Shown: piece after piece, positions 1 to 7,234 of the stretch
Position numbering within the stretch: the first letter of the stretch is position 1
Layout of the letters: every line of letters starts with the position of its first letter
The notes under the pieces: model-generated
The model's input: only the letters and a program-made list of their open reading frames with translations
Told to the model about the DNA's origin: nothing
Database searches by the model: none
NCBI RefSeq assembly: GCF_000719705.1
Contig: NZ_JOHO01000093.1
Span: forward strand, 1 to 17,577
Reading direction: 5' to 3'
Source: Streptomyces sp. NRRL S-350
Lineage (GTDB): Bacteria > Actinomycetota > Actinomycetes > Streptomycetales > Streptomycetaceae
DNA length: 17,577 nt
Translations under genes and position numbers: made by a program

Positions 1-1299
1 CGCGTCGGCCACCTCCAGGACGGCCCGGGCCTCGCCGTCCCAGCCGACCGCGATCGCGGTGCGGCCCGCCGCCTCGGCGGCGCGCTTCGCGCGGGCCAGG
101 GAGGGCGGCAGGTGCAGCGCCCGGCCGGCGAGCAGGGCCTCGTGCCCGGCGACCACCGTCCGGCCCGCCACGACGCCCTCCACGCCCCGGCCGGGGACGG
201 TGCGGAAGTCCTCGACGGGCGGCAGGCCGCCCGTGCGCTCGGCGGCTGCGGTGGCGATCGCCCGGGCGACCGGGTGTTCGGAGGCGTGCTCCAGGGCGCC
301 CGCCAGGCGCAGCACCTCCGACTCGGTGGTGGTGTCGGCGGTGTGGACGGCGAGCAGGGTCATCCGGCCGGTGGTGACGGTGCCGGTCTTGTCCAGGACG
401 ACGGTGTCGACCCGGCGGGTGAGATCCGGTCGGCGAGGCGCTGCGCGGCGGCCTTGCCGGCCTGCGCGTCCTCCACCAGCCTGGCCATCCGGGACAGTCG
501 GGTGTCCGCGCCGACCCGGGTGGCCTCGACCACCAGTCGGCCGCCCGCGTTGACGGTGGCGCCGGTGACGGCGTCGCCGACGGCGACCTCGACCGGGACG
601 GACGAGCGCCGAGGAGGGGTCGGTGCCGCCGACGGTCAGCGAGAAGTGGTGGCGCACCCCGGGCAGGCCGGCGTGGCCCCCGAACAGGGCCCAGCAGGAC
701 CAGCCGAAGGCGGCCAGGGTGCCGAGCGAGACCAGGGTGTCCATGGTGGCGGCGCCGCGCCTGAGGTTGGTCCAGGCGGCGCGGTGGAACGGGAGGCCGC
801 CGTAGACCACGACCGGGCCGGTGAGGGCGAACGCCAGCCACTGCCAGTCGGTGAACTGCAGGGCCGGGACCATCGACAGCAGGACCACGGGGACGCTGAG
901 GGTGGCGCTGATGAGCAGCCGCCCGGTGGCGGTGGCGGTGGCCGTGGCGGTGGCCGTGGCGAGGGTCGCGGTGACGGGGGTTGCGGCCGAGGGGGTCGCG
1001 GTGGCGGCGCCTCCCGGCGAGGCGGCGGGGCCGGACGGCTCGGGGGCGGCGGGAGCCGGGCGCGGGGGGAGCTCGGCGGTGTAGCCGGTGCGCTCGATCG
1101 TGGCGATCAGGTCCTCGACCGCGACCCCGGGGCCGTAGTCGACCCGGGCCTTCTCGGTGGCGAAGTTGACACTCGCCTCGACGCCGTCCATCCGGTTGAG
1201 CTTCTTCTCGATCCGGGCCGCGCAGGCGGCGCAGGTCATCCCGCCGATCGACAGCTCGACCCGGTCCCGGGCCTCGACGTCGGGGGCGGACGTACTCAT
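1..1299 (-). pseudogene. copA: Copper-translocating P1B-type ATPase, partial and internally deleted
   Basis: The product would be a membrane copper-exporting ATPase. ATG at 1299 follows a GAGGAG site about 9 bases upstream. Residues 1-75 form a heavy-metal-associated domain with MTCAAC (Cys23, Cys26). An Ala/Thr-rich linker and the first membrane segments follow (LLISATLSVPVVLLSMVPAL, then a second helix). Near 605 the homology jumps. Bases 599 to about 422, read one frame over, encode the late actuator domain ([20 protein letters not shown]...LADRIS). From 420 the original frame resumes with [14 protein letters not shown] (phosphorylated Asp303) and the nucleotide-binding domain (ASEHPVARAI). 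Missing at the first break are helices 3-4 and the early actuator domain including the usual TGE. Missing at the second break are helices 5-6 with the CPC metal site. The frame from 1299 to the left edge has no stop, but its middle is nonsense. As written it cannot pump copper; assembly error is the main alternative to a real pseudogene. Confidence 0.8.
925..960. repeat. Hexanucleotide repeat in the copA linker
   Basis: Six tandem copies of GGTGGC or CGTGGC lie between the metal-binding domain and the first membrane helix of the copA reading frame. On the minus strand they encode alternating Ala-Thr. This is low-complexity linker expansion and probably neutral. Confidence 0.75.
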
Positions 1300-1330
1300 G
1301 CGGATCAGCTCCTCGGTGGGGGCGTACGGG

Positions 1331-1352
1331 CGGGGCCGCCGGGGCGGCCCCG
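1331..1352 (-). terminator. Perfect GC hairpin between copZ and copA
   Basis: CGGGGCCGCC is followed by GG and the exact complement GGCGGCCCCG, a 10-base-pair stem (fewer pairs once a real loop opens). It starts 12 bases downstream of the copZ stop and lies before the copA ribosome site. There is no T-tract. It could act as a partial terminator or as an RNA-stability element giving more copZ than copA transcript. The structure is directly visible; the role is inferred. Confidence 0.55.
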
Positions 1353-1363
1353 CCGCTCGGGGT

Positions 1364-1582
1364 TCAGGCGCTGCGGCCGACCAGCTCGTAGCCGGCCTCG
1401 TCGACGGCGGCGCGGACCTGCTCGTCCTCCAACGGCGCGGCGGAGGAGACCGTCACGGTCCCGGCCTTGGCGTCGGCGGCGACCTCGATGACGCCGGTGA
1501 GGGTGGACAGCTCCTCGCTGATCGCCTTCTCGCAGTGGCCGCAGCTCATGCCGGACACGGTGTAGGTGATGGTGCTGGACAT
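1364..1582 (-). CDS. copZ: Copper chaperone CopZ, heavy-metal-associated domain protein
   Basis: A 72-residue cytosolic chaperone that binds Cu(I) and hands it to the copper ATPase or to CsoR. The whole protein is one HMA domain with the metal motif MSCGHC (Cys14, Cys17) and the usual beta-alpha-beta-beta-alpha-beta length. The start is ATG 1582 with GGAGG at 1588-1592, five bases upstream. It is the first gene of the minus-strand copper operon, and copA follows after 64 bases. A CsoR-like operator sits 44 bases upstream of the start, so induction by copper is likely. Family assignment is firm; the partner CopA in this window is damaged. Confidence 0.93.
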   Translation of the reverse strand: MSSTITYTVSGMSCGHCEKAISEELSTLTGVIEVAADAKAGTVTVSSAAPLEDEQVRAAVDEAGYELVGRSA

Positions 1583-1625
1583 CGGGGCCTCCGGAGGTCT
1601 GGGCGGTTCCTACAGTGATGACACG

Positions 1626-1642
1626 ATACCCCTTGGGGGTAT
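1626..1642. promoter_or_regulatory. CsoR-type copper operator
   Basis: ATACCCC-TTG-GGGGTAT is a perfect 7+3+7 inverted repeat. It closely resembles the C/G-tract palindromes bound by actinobacterial CsoR repressors upstream of copZ-copA operons. It lies between the divergent copZ and SpoIIE-type genes, 44 bases from the copZ start. When copper binds CsoR the repressor leaves the DNA. csoR itself is not in the window. Confidence 0.8.
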
Positions 1643-1703
1643 TCCTTGAGTGGCGGGGGGAGGTGCATCGCATCGTAGGCGACCGGGTGGATGGGTGGGT
1701 GCC

Positions 1704-2900
1704 GTGATCGTCCCTTATGTTCGTTGTGTGCCTTCGCTCCGCCGCGCCCAGTCACCCTCGGCTCCCACGGCGGCCGGACTGCCGCCGGACCGCCGGCGCG
1801 GAGCCCTGCTCGCCGCCGACCTCCAGGACGTGCCGTTCTGGCGGCGGGCCAGCCCCGCGCTGCTCGCCGTCCTGCTGGTCGCGCTCGCCGACTTCCTGTC
1901 CGGCAAGGACCGCTACCTGGCCCCGCTGATGACCGTCGTGCCGACCATCGCGGCGCTCACCCTCAGACCCGGCGAACTGCTCGCGGTCTGCTCGCTCGGG
2001 CTGCTCGCGGTGTTCGGGCTCAGCCACTACGACCAGGTCGACAACCTCCATGACGCGCGCTTCCTCTACGGCGCGATGGTCAGCTACCTGGTGGTGACGC
2101 TGTTCTCCGCGTGGGTCGCCAAGATCCGGATGCGGCGCGCGGCGGCGTTCGCGGCCGTCAGCTCCGTCGCCGAGGCCGCCCAGCGAGCCCTGCTGCAGCT
2201 GCCGGGGCCGGTCGTGGGGCCCCTGCGGCTGGCCGTCCGGTACGTGTCGGCGGCAGACGCCTCACTGATCGGAGGAGACCTGTACTCCGTCCTGGAGACG
2301 CCGCACGGCACCCGGATCGCGGTCGGGGACGTCCGGGGCAAGGGGCTGGCGGCGGTGCAGACGGCCGCCGTCGTGCTGGGCGCGTTCCGCGAAGCCGCGT
2401 ACGACGAGTCCGGGCTGCGGGGCGTCGCGGCGCGGATCGAGGCCAGTGTCGAACGGCACGTGCCGGACGGCGAGTTCACCACGGCGTTGTTCGCGGAGTT
2501 CCGCACGCCGGGGGTGATGGAACTGCTGCAGTACGGGCACGTGCCGCCGATCCGGGTGGACGGCGAGGGGCGCGCGCACGTGCTGGACGCGCCCGACCCG
2601 TGGGTGCCGCTGGGCCTCGGCAGCCTGGCCTGTGGGGAACCGACCAGCTGGGGCCAGCCCTTCGGCGCGGAGGACGTGCTGGTGCTCTGCACGGACGGGG
2701 TGATCGAGGCTCGGCACCGCAAGAGCGGGGAGTTCTATCCGCTGGCGGAGCGGGCGGGACCGCTGGTGCGAGGGGCCGGGCGCTCGGCGGCGGAGCTGGA
2801 GGCCGCGGTGGGGCGGGTGTACGCGGACCTGTTGGCGCACACGGGCGGGGACCTCCGGGACGACGCGTTGTTGCTGCTGATCGCGCGGACGGACGGCTGA
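1704..2900 (+). CDS. Membrane-anchored PP2C-type (SpoIIE/RsbU) serine phosphatase
   Basis: About 398 residues. The N-terminal third is hydrophobic, with roughly three or four helices (ALLAVLLVALADFL, LMTVVPTIAALTL, LLAVCSLGLLAVFGL, FLYGAMVSYLVVTLF). A basic stretch follows, then a SpoIIE catalytic domain with the expected metal motifs: GGDLY, GDVRGKGLA, YGHVPPI, LCTDGVIEAR and LRDDALLLL. No sensor domain is present, so the membrane part may sense or simply anchor. Such enzymes dephosphorylate anti-sigma-factor antagonists, but no antagonist or anti-sigma gene is adjacent. The start is uncertain. GTG 1704 has only a weak purine run upstream, and GTG 1728 (MPSLRR) follows TATGTT by six bases and could be leaderless. 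An upstream GTG at 1650 is less likely because it would begin just beside the copper operator. Confidence 0.85.
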   Translation: MIVPYVRCVPSLRRAQSPSAPTAAGLPPDRRRGALLAADLQDVPFWRRASPALLAVLLVALADFLSGKDRYLAPLMTVVPTIAALTLRPGELLAVCSLGLLAVFGLSHYDQVDNLHDARFLYGAMVSYLVVTLFSAWVAKIRMRRAAAFAAVSSVAEAAQRALLQLPGPVVGPLRLAVRYVSAADASLIGGDLYSVLETPHGTRIAVGDVRGKGLAAVQTAAVVLGAFREAAYDESGLRGVAARIEASVERHVPDGEFTTALFAEFRTPGVMELLQYGHVPPIRVDGEGRAHVLDAPDPWVPLGLGSLACGEPTSWGQPFGAEDVLVLCTDGVIEARHRKSGEFYPLAERAGPLVRGAGRSAAELEAAVGRVYADLLAHTGGDLRDDALLLLIARTDG

Positions 2901-2942
2901 GCGGCGCTCGACGGGCACGGCGGCGCGGGGCTCGGGCGTGCT

Positions 2943-2959
2943 GCGGGTGCGGCACCCGC
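2943..2959. terminator. Hairpin between convergent genes
   Basis: GCGGGTGC-G-GCACCCGC is a perfect palindrome 43 bases after the phosphatase stop. A second weaker stem (CCCGC/GCGGG, 2979-2994) follows. Together they sit in the 162-base gap between the phosphatase and dhaL, whose ends converge, and are suited to bidirectional termination. No T-tract is present, as is common in high-GC actinobacteria. Nothing else is seen in the gap. Confidence 0.5.
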
Positions 2960-3062
2960 TCCCCTCTCCCGCTCCCCTCCCGCTTCGTGGCGGGCCCCGG
3001 CCCTCCCGTCGGGAAGGCGCCGGGGGACCGCCACTCGGAGGGCGCAGAGCGATGCTCGGGGA

Positions 3063-3782
3063 TCAGCCGGCGGCGGTGTCGGCGAGGGCGCGGAAGAGGA
3101 GGGCGGTGGAGGTGGCGCCCGGGTCCTGGTGGCCGATGCTGCGTTCGCCGAGGTAGGAGGCGCGGCCCTTGCGGGCCTGTAGGGGGACGGTGTCGCGGGC
3201 GCCCCGTTCGGCGGCGTCGGCGGCCGCGGCGGCGGCCTCGGGGAGGGCCGCGCCCGCCGCGGCCGAGGCCCGGAAGGCGGCGACGGCCGGCGTCCAGGCG
3301 TCCACGATGGTCTTGTCCCCCGGGCCGGCCTTGCCGAGGAGGCGGACGGCGTCCAGCCCGGCGGAGAGGGCTTCGGCGACGGCGGCCGGGCCGGCGGGTT
3401 CGGGCAGGGCGGCGCCGATGGCCCGGAAGGCCTTGCCGTAGAGCGGGCCGGAGGCGCCGCCGACCTTGGAGATGAGGGTGGTGCCGGTCTTGGTGAGGAC
3501 GGCGCCGGGGCCGGCCGGCCGGAGGTCGTCGAGGGCGGTGAGGGCTGCCGTGAAGCCGCGCCGGAGGTTGCTGCCGTGGTCGCCGTCGCCGATCGCGGAG
3601 TCCAGCTCGGTGAGCCGGGACTGCTCCTTCTCGACGGCTGCGGCGATCGCGCGGATCCAGGCCTCGGCCAGCCCGGTGTCGAACGTCCGGGCGTCAGATG
3701 TCGGGGTGTCGGACGCGGGGGCGTCGGGTGTCGGGGTGTCGGAAGTCGGGGTGTCGGACGTGGGGGTGTCGCGGTCCAGCAC
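3063..3782 (-). CDS. dhaL: Dihydroxyacetone kinase ADP-binding subunit DhaL with repeat-rich N-terminus
   Basis: DhaL carries the tightly bound ADP/ATP that DhaM rephosphorylates, and passes phosphate to dihydroxyacetone held by DhaK. The family signature LTELDSAIGDGDHGSNLRRG is complete, with the metal-binding aspartates at 61, 66 and 68. The C-terminal half contains GGASGPLYG and GDKTIVDAW, both typical. GTG 3782 is supported by GAGGAGG at 3787-3793, four bases upstream, which overlaps the dhaK stop. This implies translational coupling. Residues 5-34 are six five-residue repeats of the DTPTS type, an extension that ordinary DhaL proteins lack. No alternative start with a ribosome site is visible inside the repeat. 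Confidence 0.93.
   Translation of the reverse strand: MLDRDTPTSDTPTSDTPTPDAPASDTPTSDARTFDTGLAEAWIRAIAAAVEKEQSRLTELDSAIGDGDHGSNLRRGFTAALTALDDLRPAGPGAVLTKTGTTLISKVGGASGPLYGKAFRAIGAALPEPAGPAAVAEALSAGLDAVRLLGKAGPGDKTIVDAWTPAVAAFRASAAAGAALPEAAAAAADAAERGARDTVPLQARKGRASYLGERSIGHQDPGATSTALLFRALADTAAG
3681..3770 (-). repeat. Six 15-base repeats encoding DTPTS-like units in dhaL
   Basis: Codons 5-34 of dhaL are six in-frame units: DTPTS, DTPTS, DTPTP, DAPAS, DTPTS, DARTF. At DNA level the plus strand repeats GTCGGGGTGTCGGAC-like 15-mers with third-position drift. The composition (Asp, Thr, Pro, Ser) suggests a disordered tail. Confidence 0.85.
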
Positions 3783-3791
3783 GGATCCTCC

Positions 3792-4787
3792 TCAGGCCCG
3801 CTTGAGGGCGGGGGTGTCGACGGGGGCGTCCCAGAGTTCGAGCAGCTGGGTGTCGGCCTTGGTGAGGGTGAGCGAGAAGCCCGCCATGTCGAGGCTGGTG
3901 ACGTAGTTGCCGACCAGGCTGCGGGCCACCGTGATGCCGCGTTCGGCGAGCCGGGCGGCGACCTCGCCGTAGACGACGTACAGCTCCAGCAGCGGGGTGG
4001 CTCCCAGGCCGTTGAGGAGGGCGATCACCTCGTCGCCCGGGGTCAGGTGGTGGTCGGTGAGGATGGTCTCGACGACCTCGGCGGCCAGGTCACGGGCCGG
4101 GCGGAGCTTCTCGCGGCGGCGGCCGGGTTCGCCGTGGATGCCGACGCCGACCTCGATCTCGTCCTCGGGGAGGTCGAAGCCCGGCTTGCCGGCGGCCGGG
4201 ACGGTGGCGGCGCCGAGCGCGATCGCGAAGGAGCGGGAGGCGGCGTTGACCCGCTCGCCCAGGGCGGCCACCTCGTCCAGCGGGGCGCCGCGCTCGGCCA
4301 GGGCGCCGGCGGTCTTCTCCACCAGCACGGTCGCACCGGTGCCGCGCCGGCCGGCCGTCCACGTGGAGTCCTCGACCGCGACGTCGTCGTTGACCAGGAC
4401 GGTGCGGACCTCCAGGCCCTCCTCGGCGGCGAGTTCGGCGGCGAGCTCGAAGTTCATCACGTCGCCGGTGTAGTTCTTCACGACGAAGACGACCCCGGCG
4501 CCGTTCTCGACGGCCTTGGCGGCGGCCAGCATCTGGTCCGGGACGGGAGAGGTGAACACCTCGCCGGGGCAGGCGGCGTCGAGCATGCCGGGGCCGACGA
4601 AGCCGCCGTGCAGCGGCTCGTGGCCGGAGCCGCCGCCGGAGATCAGCGCGACCTTGGGCCCGGCCGGGCGGGAGGCCCGGGTGATCACCCGGTTGGGGAT
4701 GTCCACCGCCAGCTCCGGGTGCGCGGCCGCGACTCCGGCCAGGGCGTCCTCCAGGACGCTCTCCGGGGTGTTGATCAGCTTCTTCAA
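3792..4787 (-). CDS. dhaK: Dihydroxyacetone kinase substrate-binding subunit DhaK
   Basis: DhaK (331 residues, full length) binds dihydroxyacetone covalently through a histidine hemiaminal and receives phosphate from DhaL, giving dihydroxyacetone phosphate for glycolysis. GGGSGHEP lies at 51-58 (His56), KNYTGDVMNF at 104-113 (catalytic Asp109) and GIHGEPG with the substrate-binding histidine at 218. These numbers coincide with the Escherichia coli protein. ATG 4787 has AAGGGAG about ten bases upstream. Nine bases separate its stop from the dhaL start, so the two are one operon. dhaM is divergent across 148 bases. Confidence 0.96.
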   Translation of the reverse strand: MKKLINTPESVLEDALAGVAAAHPELAVDIPNRVITRASRPAGPKVALISGGGSGHEPLHGGFVGPGMLDAACPGEVFTSPVPDQMLAAAKAVENGAGVVFVVKNYTGDVMNFELAAELAAEEGLEVRTVLVNDDVAVEDSTWTAGRRGTGATVLVEKTAGALAERGAPLDEVAALGERVNAASRSFAIALGAATVPAAGKPGFDLPEDEIEVGVGIHGEPGRRREKLRPARDLAAEVVETILTDHHLTPGDEVIALLNGLGATPLLELYVVYGEVAARLAERGITVARSLVGNYVTSLDMAGFSLTLTKADTQLLELWDAPVDTPALKRA

Positions 4788-4922
4788 CGTTCTTCGCTCC
4801 CTTGGTCAGGACGCCACGGCCGTCGACGCCGCCCACCCGACGCTACGCCAGACGGGAGGCCCGGGCACGGGGTGCGACACGCGGGATTCCGGTCACTCTC
4901 CCGGAGTAGTGGAAGCGGGCCG

Positions 4923-4928
4923 TAGGGT
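4923..4928 (+). promoter_or_regulatory. Minus-10 element TAGGGT before dhaM, probable leaderless start
   Basis: TAGGGT ends seven bases before the ATG of dhaM, the spacing expected if transcription begins at or next to the A of the start codon. There is no Shine-Dalgarno sequence, which fits leaderless translation. The same hexamer and spacing occur before the M3 peptidase gene. I could not find a convincing minus-35 box. Confidence 0.5.
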
Positions 4929-4935
4929 CGCGGAC

Positions 4936-5328
4936 ATGAGTGCAAACGTGGGCATCGTCCTGGTCTCGCACAGCGCCCGGCTCGCGGAGGGACTGCGCGA
5001 ACTGCTCGGCGAACTCGCCTCGGACGGCGTACGGGTGGTGGTCGCGGGCGGGACGGAGGACGGCGGGCTCGGCACCAGCTACGACCTGATCGCCGGGGCC
5101 GTCGCCCAGGCGGACGGCGGGGCGGGCGTGGTCGTGCTGCCGGACCTCGGCAGCTCGGTGCTCACCGCCGCCACCGTGCTGGAGGACGAGCCGCGCCCGG
5201 GCGTACGGCTGGTGGACGCGCCGTTCGTGGAGGGCGCGGTGGCCGCCGCCGTCACCGCCTCGACCGGCGCGGGGCTGGCCGAGGTCGTCGCGGCGGCCGA
5301 GGACGCGCGCGGATTCCGCAAACTCTGA
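4936..5328 (+). CDS. dhaM: PTS-dependent dihydroxyacetone kinase phosphotransferase subunit DhaM
   Basis: A 130-residue EIIA(mannose)-like protein that takes phosphate from HPr and transfers it to DhaL-bound ADP. The phosphorylatable histidine is His12 in GIVLVSHSARLAEGL, and GGTEDGGLGTS and LPDLGSS follow as in the family. Only the EIIA-like domain is present; the HPr-like and EI-like domains of the E. coli protein are absent, as in many Gram-positives. It must therefore use general PTS proteins encoded elsewhere. The longer upstream reading frame is not needed: ATG 4936 starts the conserved fold. It is divergent from dhaK and its stop abuts the stop of the convergent polymerase gene. Confidence 0.93.
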   Translation: MSANVGIVLVSHSARLAEGLRELLGELASDGVRVVVAGGTEDGGLGTSYDLIAGAVAQADGGAGVVVLPDLGSSVLTAATVLEDEPRPGVRLVDAPFVEGAVAAAVTASTGAGLAEVVAAAEDARGFRKL

Positions 5329-7068
5329 TCACTTGGCGTCCGCGTAGCACTCCACCACCGCCGTGCTGAGTGGGAAGCGCACCGGGGTGTCGCCGAAGAC
5401 GAGTCGGCGGGCCTCGTCGCCGGCCTCGGCGACGGCGGCGGCCACCTCGTCGGCGAGGTTGGCCGGGGTGTGCACGATCACCTCGTCGTGCTGGAAGAAC
5501 ACCAGGCGCGGGCGGTCCGCCGAGCCGGTCGGAGCCAGTTCGTTCAGCCGTCGGCGCAGTGCCGCGAGCAGGGCGAGGGCCCAGTCGGCGGCGCTGGCCT
5601 GGATGACGAAGTTGCGGGTGAAGCGGCCGCGGGCGCGGGCCGTGCGCCCGCCGGCCTCGCCCGCCGTGTCGGCCTCGGTGAGGTCGAGGAAGTCGGCGGA
5701 GGGCGGCGGGCAGACCCGGCCGAGCCGGGAGGCGACCGTGCCGCCGTCCTCGCCGGTGCGGGCGGCGGCCTCGACGTAGCCCATCGCGGCCGGGTAGCGG
5801 CGGCGCAGGGTGTTCAGCAGCGGGCCGATGTCGCCGCTGGTCTGCCCGTACATGGCGCCGAGCAGGCCGAGCTTGGCCTTGTCGCGGTCGCCCTGGAAGG
5901 CGGTCGCGGCGAGCGCCTCGTACAGGTCGCCGCCGGCGGCGGTGCGGGCCAGCCCGGCGTCCTGGGAGAGTGCGGCGAGGACCCGGGGCTCCAGCTGGGC
6001 GGCGTCGGCGACGACCAGCAGCCAGCCCGGGTCGGCGACCACGGCCCGGCGCAGGATGCGCGGGATCTGCAGGGCGCCGCCGCCGCGGCTGGCCCAGCGG
6101 CCGGAGACCACCCCGCCGACCACGTACTCGGGCCGGAAGCGGCCGCCGCGGACCCAGGCGTCCTGCCAGGCCCAGCCGTGCGCGACGTGGATCCGGGACA
6201 GCTCCTTGTAGCGGACCAGCAGCCGGGCGGCGGGGTGGTCGACGCCCTTGAGCTCCCAGGAGCGGGTGGAGCCGAGAGGGACGCCCGCCTCGGCGAAGGC
6301 GCGCAGCACCTGGGTGTGCGAGTCGGGGTTGAACGGCTTGGTGCCGAGCGCCCGTTGGAACTCGACGGCGAGGTCGGCGAGCAGCCGGGGCTGGGTGCCG
6401 GCGACGGCCGGGCGGGGGCCGAGCAGCTCGGTGAGCAGCCGGTCGTGGACGTCGGTGCGCCAGGGCAGGCCGTCGTCCGCGATCTCGGCGGCCACCAGGG
6501 CGCCGGCCGACTCGGCGGCGACCAGCAGCCGGAACCGCTGTCGGGCGGCCGGGTCGGCGATGGCGGCGATCCGGCGCTGCTGCTCGGCGTGGACGGCGAC
6601 CACGGCGGCCAACGGGTCCGCGCCGGGCGGCAGTTGCAGCCGGTCGGGGGCGAAGAGGGTGTCCTGGCCGCCGTCGGCCTCGGCGAGGCCGGGCTCGGGC
6701 AGGTCCTCGGGGACGGGCAGACCGCGCAGCCGGCACCAGGCCGCCCCGAGCGAGCGGGGCGCGCCGAACCGGCCCTCGTGCGCCAGCAGCAGGGCCTCGA
6801 CCAGCCGCAGGTCGTGGCAGCGGGCGAGCCGCTCGGGCAGCCGCGGCAGCAGCGGGGCGTACGCGGAGTCGGCGGCGGCCCAGACCCAGCGCGGCCCTGG
6901 CGGGCGGGCGCCCCCGGCGGGCTGCCCGGCGGCCTCCCGGGCGGCGACGGCGGCGCCGAGGTCGCGGACGGCCTCCGGCGGGCCCAGCGGGGCGCCCGCG
7001 TCGTCCAGCGGCTGGAGCCGGCCGCCGGGGCCGTGCGGGTCGGGCGCGAGGGCGATCCTGGGTGCCAC
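5329..7068 (-). CDS. Family-A DNA polymerase of the actinobacterial 3'-5' exonuclease/polymerase type
   Basis: About 579 residues, much shorter than PolA and without a 5' nuclease domain. Polymerase motif A is VVADAAQLEPRVLAALS (about 350-366, keeping the Asp and the steric-gate Glu). Motif B is RDKAKLGLLGAMYGQ (about 393-407, keeping Arg, Lys and Tyr but with Leu where PolA has Phe762). Motif C is QHDEVIVH (about 526-533, keeping His-Asp-Glu). The N-terminal exonuclease-like region (ending HDLRLVEALLLAHEG) lacks an obvious DxE metal motif, so proofreading is doubtful. GTG 7068 is chosen because AGAGGAG lies about eight bases upstream; the longer frame to 7266 would overlap the divergent peptidase start. 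The role is unknown, perhaps repair or gap filling. It is convergent with dhaM with zero spacing. Confidence 0.85.
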   Translation of the reverse strand: MAPRIALAPDPHGPGGRLQPLDDAGAPLGPPEAVRDLGAAVAAREAAGQPAGGARPPGPRWVWAAADSAYAPLLPRLPERLARCHDLRLVEALLLAHEGRFGAPRSLGAAWCRLRGLPVPEDLPEPGLAEADGGQDTLFAPDRLQLPPGADPLAAVVAVHAEQQRRIAAIADPAARQRFRLLVAAESAGALVAAEIADDGLPWRTDVHDRLLTELLGPRPAVAGTQPRLLADLAVEFQRALGTKPFNPDSHTQVLRAFAEAGVPLGSTRSWELKGVDHPAARLLVRYKELSRIHVAHGWAWQDAWVRGGRFRPEYVVGGVVSGRWASRGGGALQIPRILRRAVVADPGWLLVVADAAQLEPRVLAALSQDAGLARTAAGGDLYEALAATAFQGDRDKAKLGLLGAMYGQTSGDIGPLLNTLRRRYPAAMGYVEAAARTGEDGGTVASRLGRVCPPPSADFLDLTEADTAGEAGGRTARARGRFTRNFVIQASAADWALALLAALRRRLNELAPTGSADRPRLVFFQHDEVIVHTPANLADEVAAAVAEAGDEARRLVFGDTPVRFPLSTAVVECYADAK

Positions 7069-7221
7069 GGGGGCTGCTCCTCTCCGGCGCGGTCGGGCGT
7101 GCGGGTACGGCACGGGTGTGCGGGTCGACAGCCCACCACGCACGGGGGCTCCGGCGTCGACGGTAACCGGTGGGTACGACAACGGGACGAGGGGCGCATG
7201 GGCAGGCCGGGTGACACGGCG

Positions 7222-7227
7222 TAGGGT
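7222..7227 (+). promoter_or_regulatory. Minus-10 element TAGGGT before the M3 peptidase, probable leaderless start
   Basis: TAGGGT is followed after exactly seven bases by the peptidase ATG at 7235, within the shared context CGTAGGGTCG also found upstream of dhaM. No ribosome-binding purine run is present. This suggests a leaderless mRNA. No clear minus-35 is visible. The 166-base gap also holds the promoter of the divergent polymerase gene, which I could not locate. Confidence 0.5.
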
Positions 7228-7234
7228 CGGCGAA

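Noticed and set aside
112..1491. A 459-codon plus-strand frame over the copper genes
   Set aside because: Antisense to copZ and copA; Gly/Ala/Arg low-complexity translation without domains.
3576..4925. A 449-codon plus-strand frame opposite dhaK and dhaL
   Set aside because: Complementary shadow of two strongly supported genes; its repeat-like Gly/Val stretch is the reverse of the DhaL DTPTS repeat.
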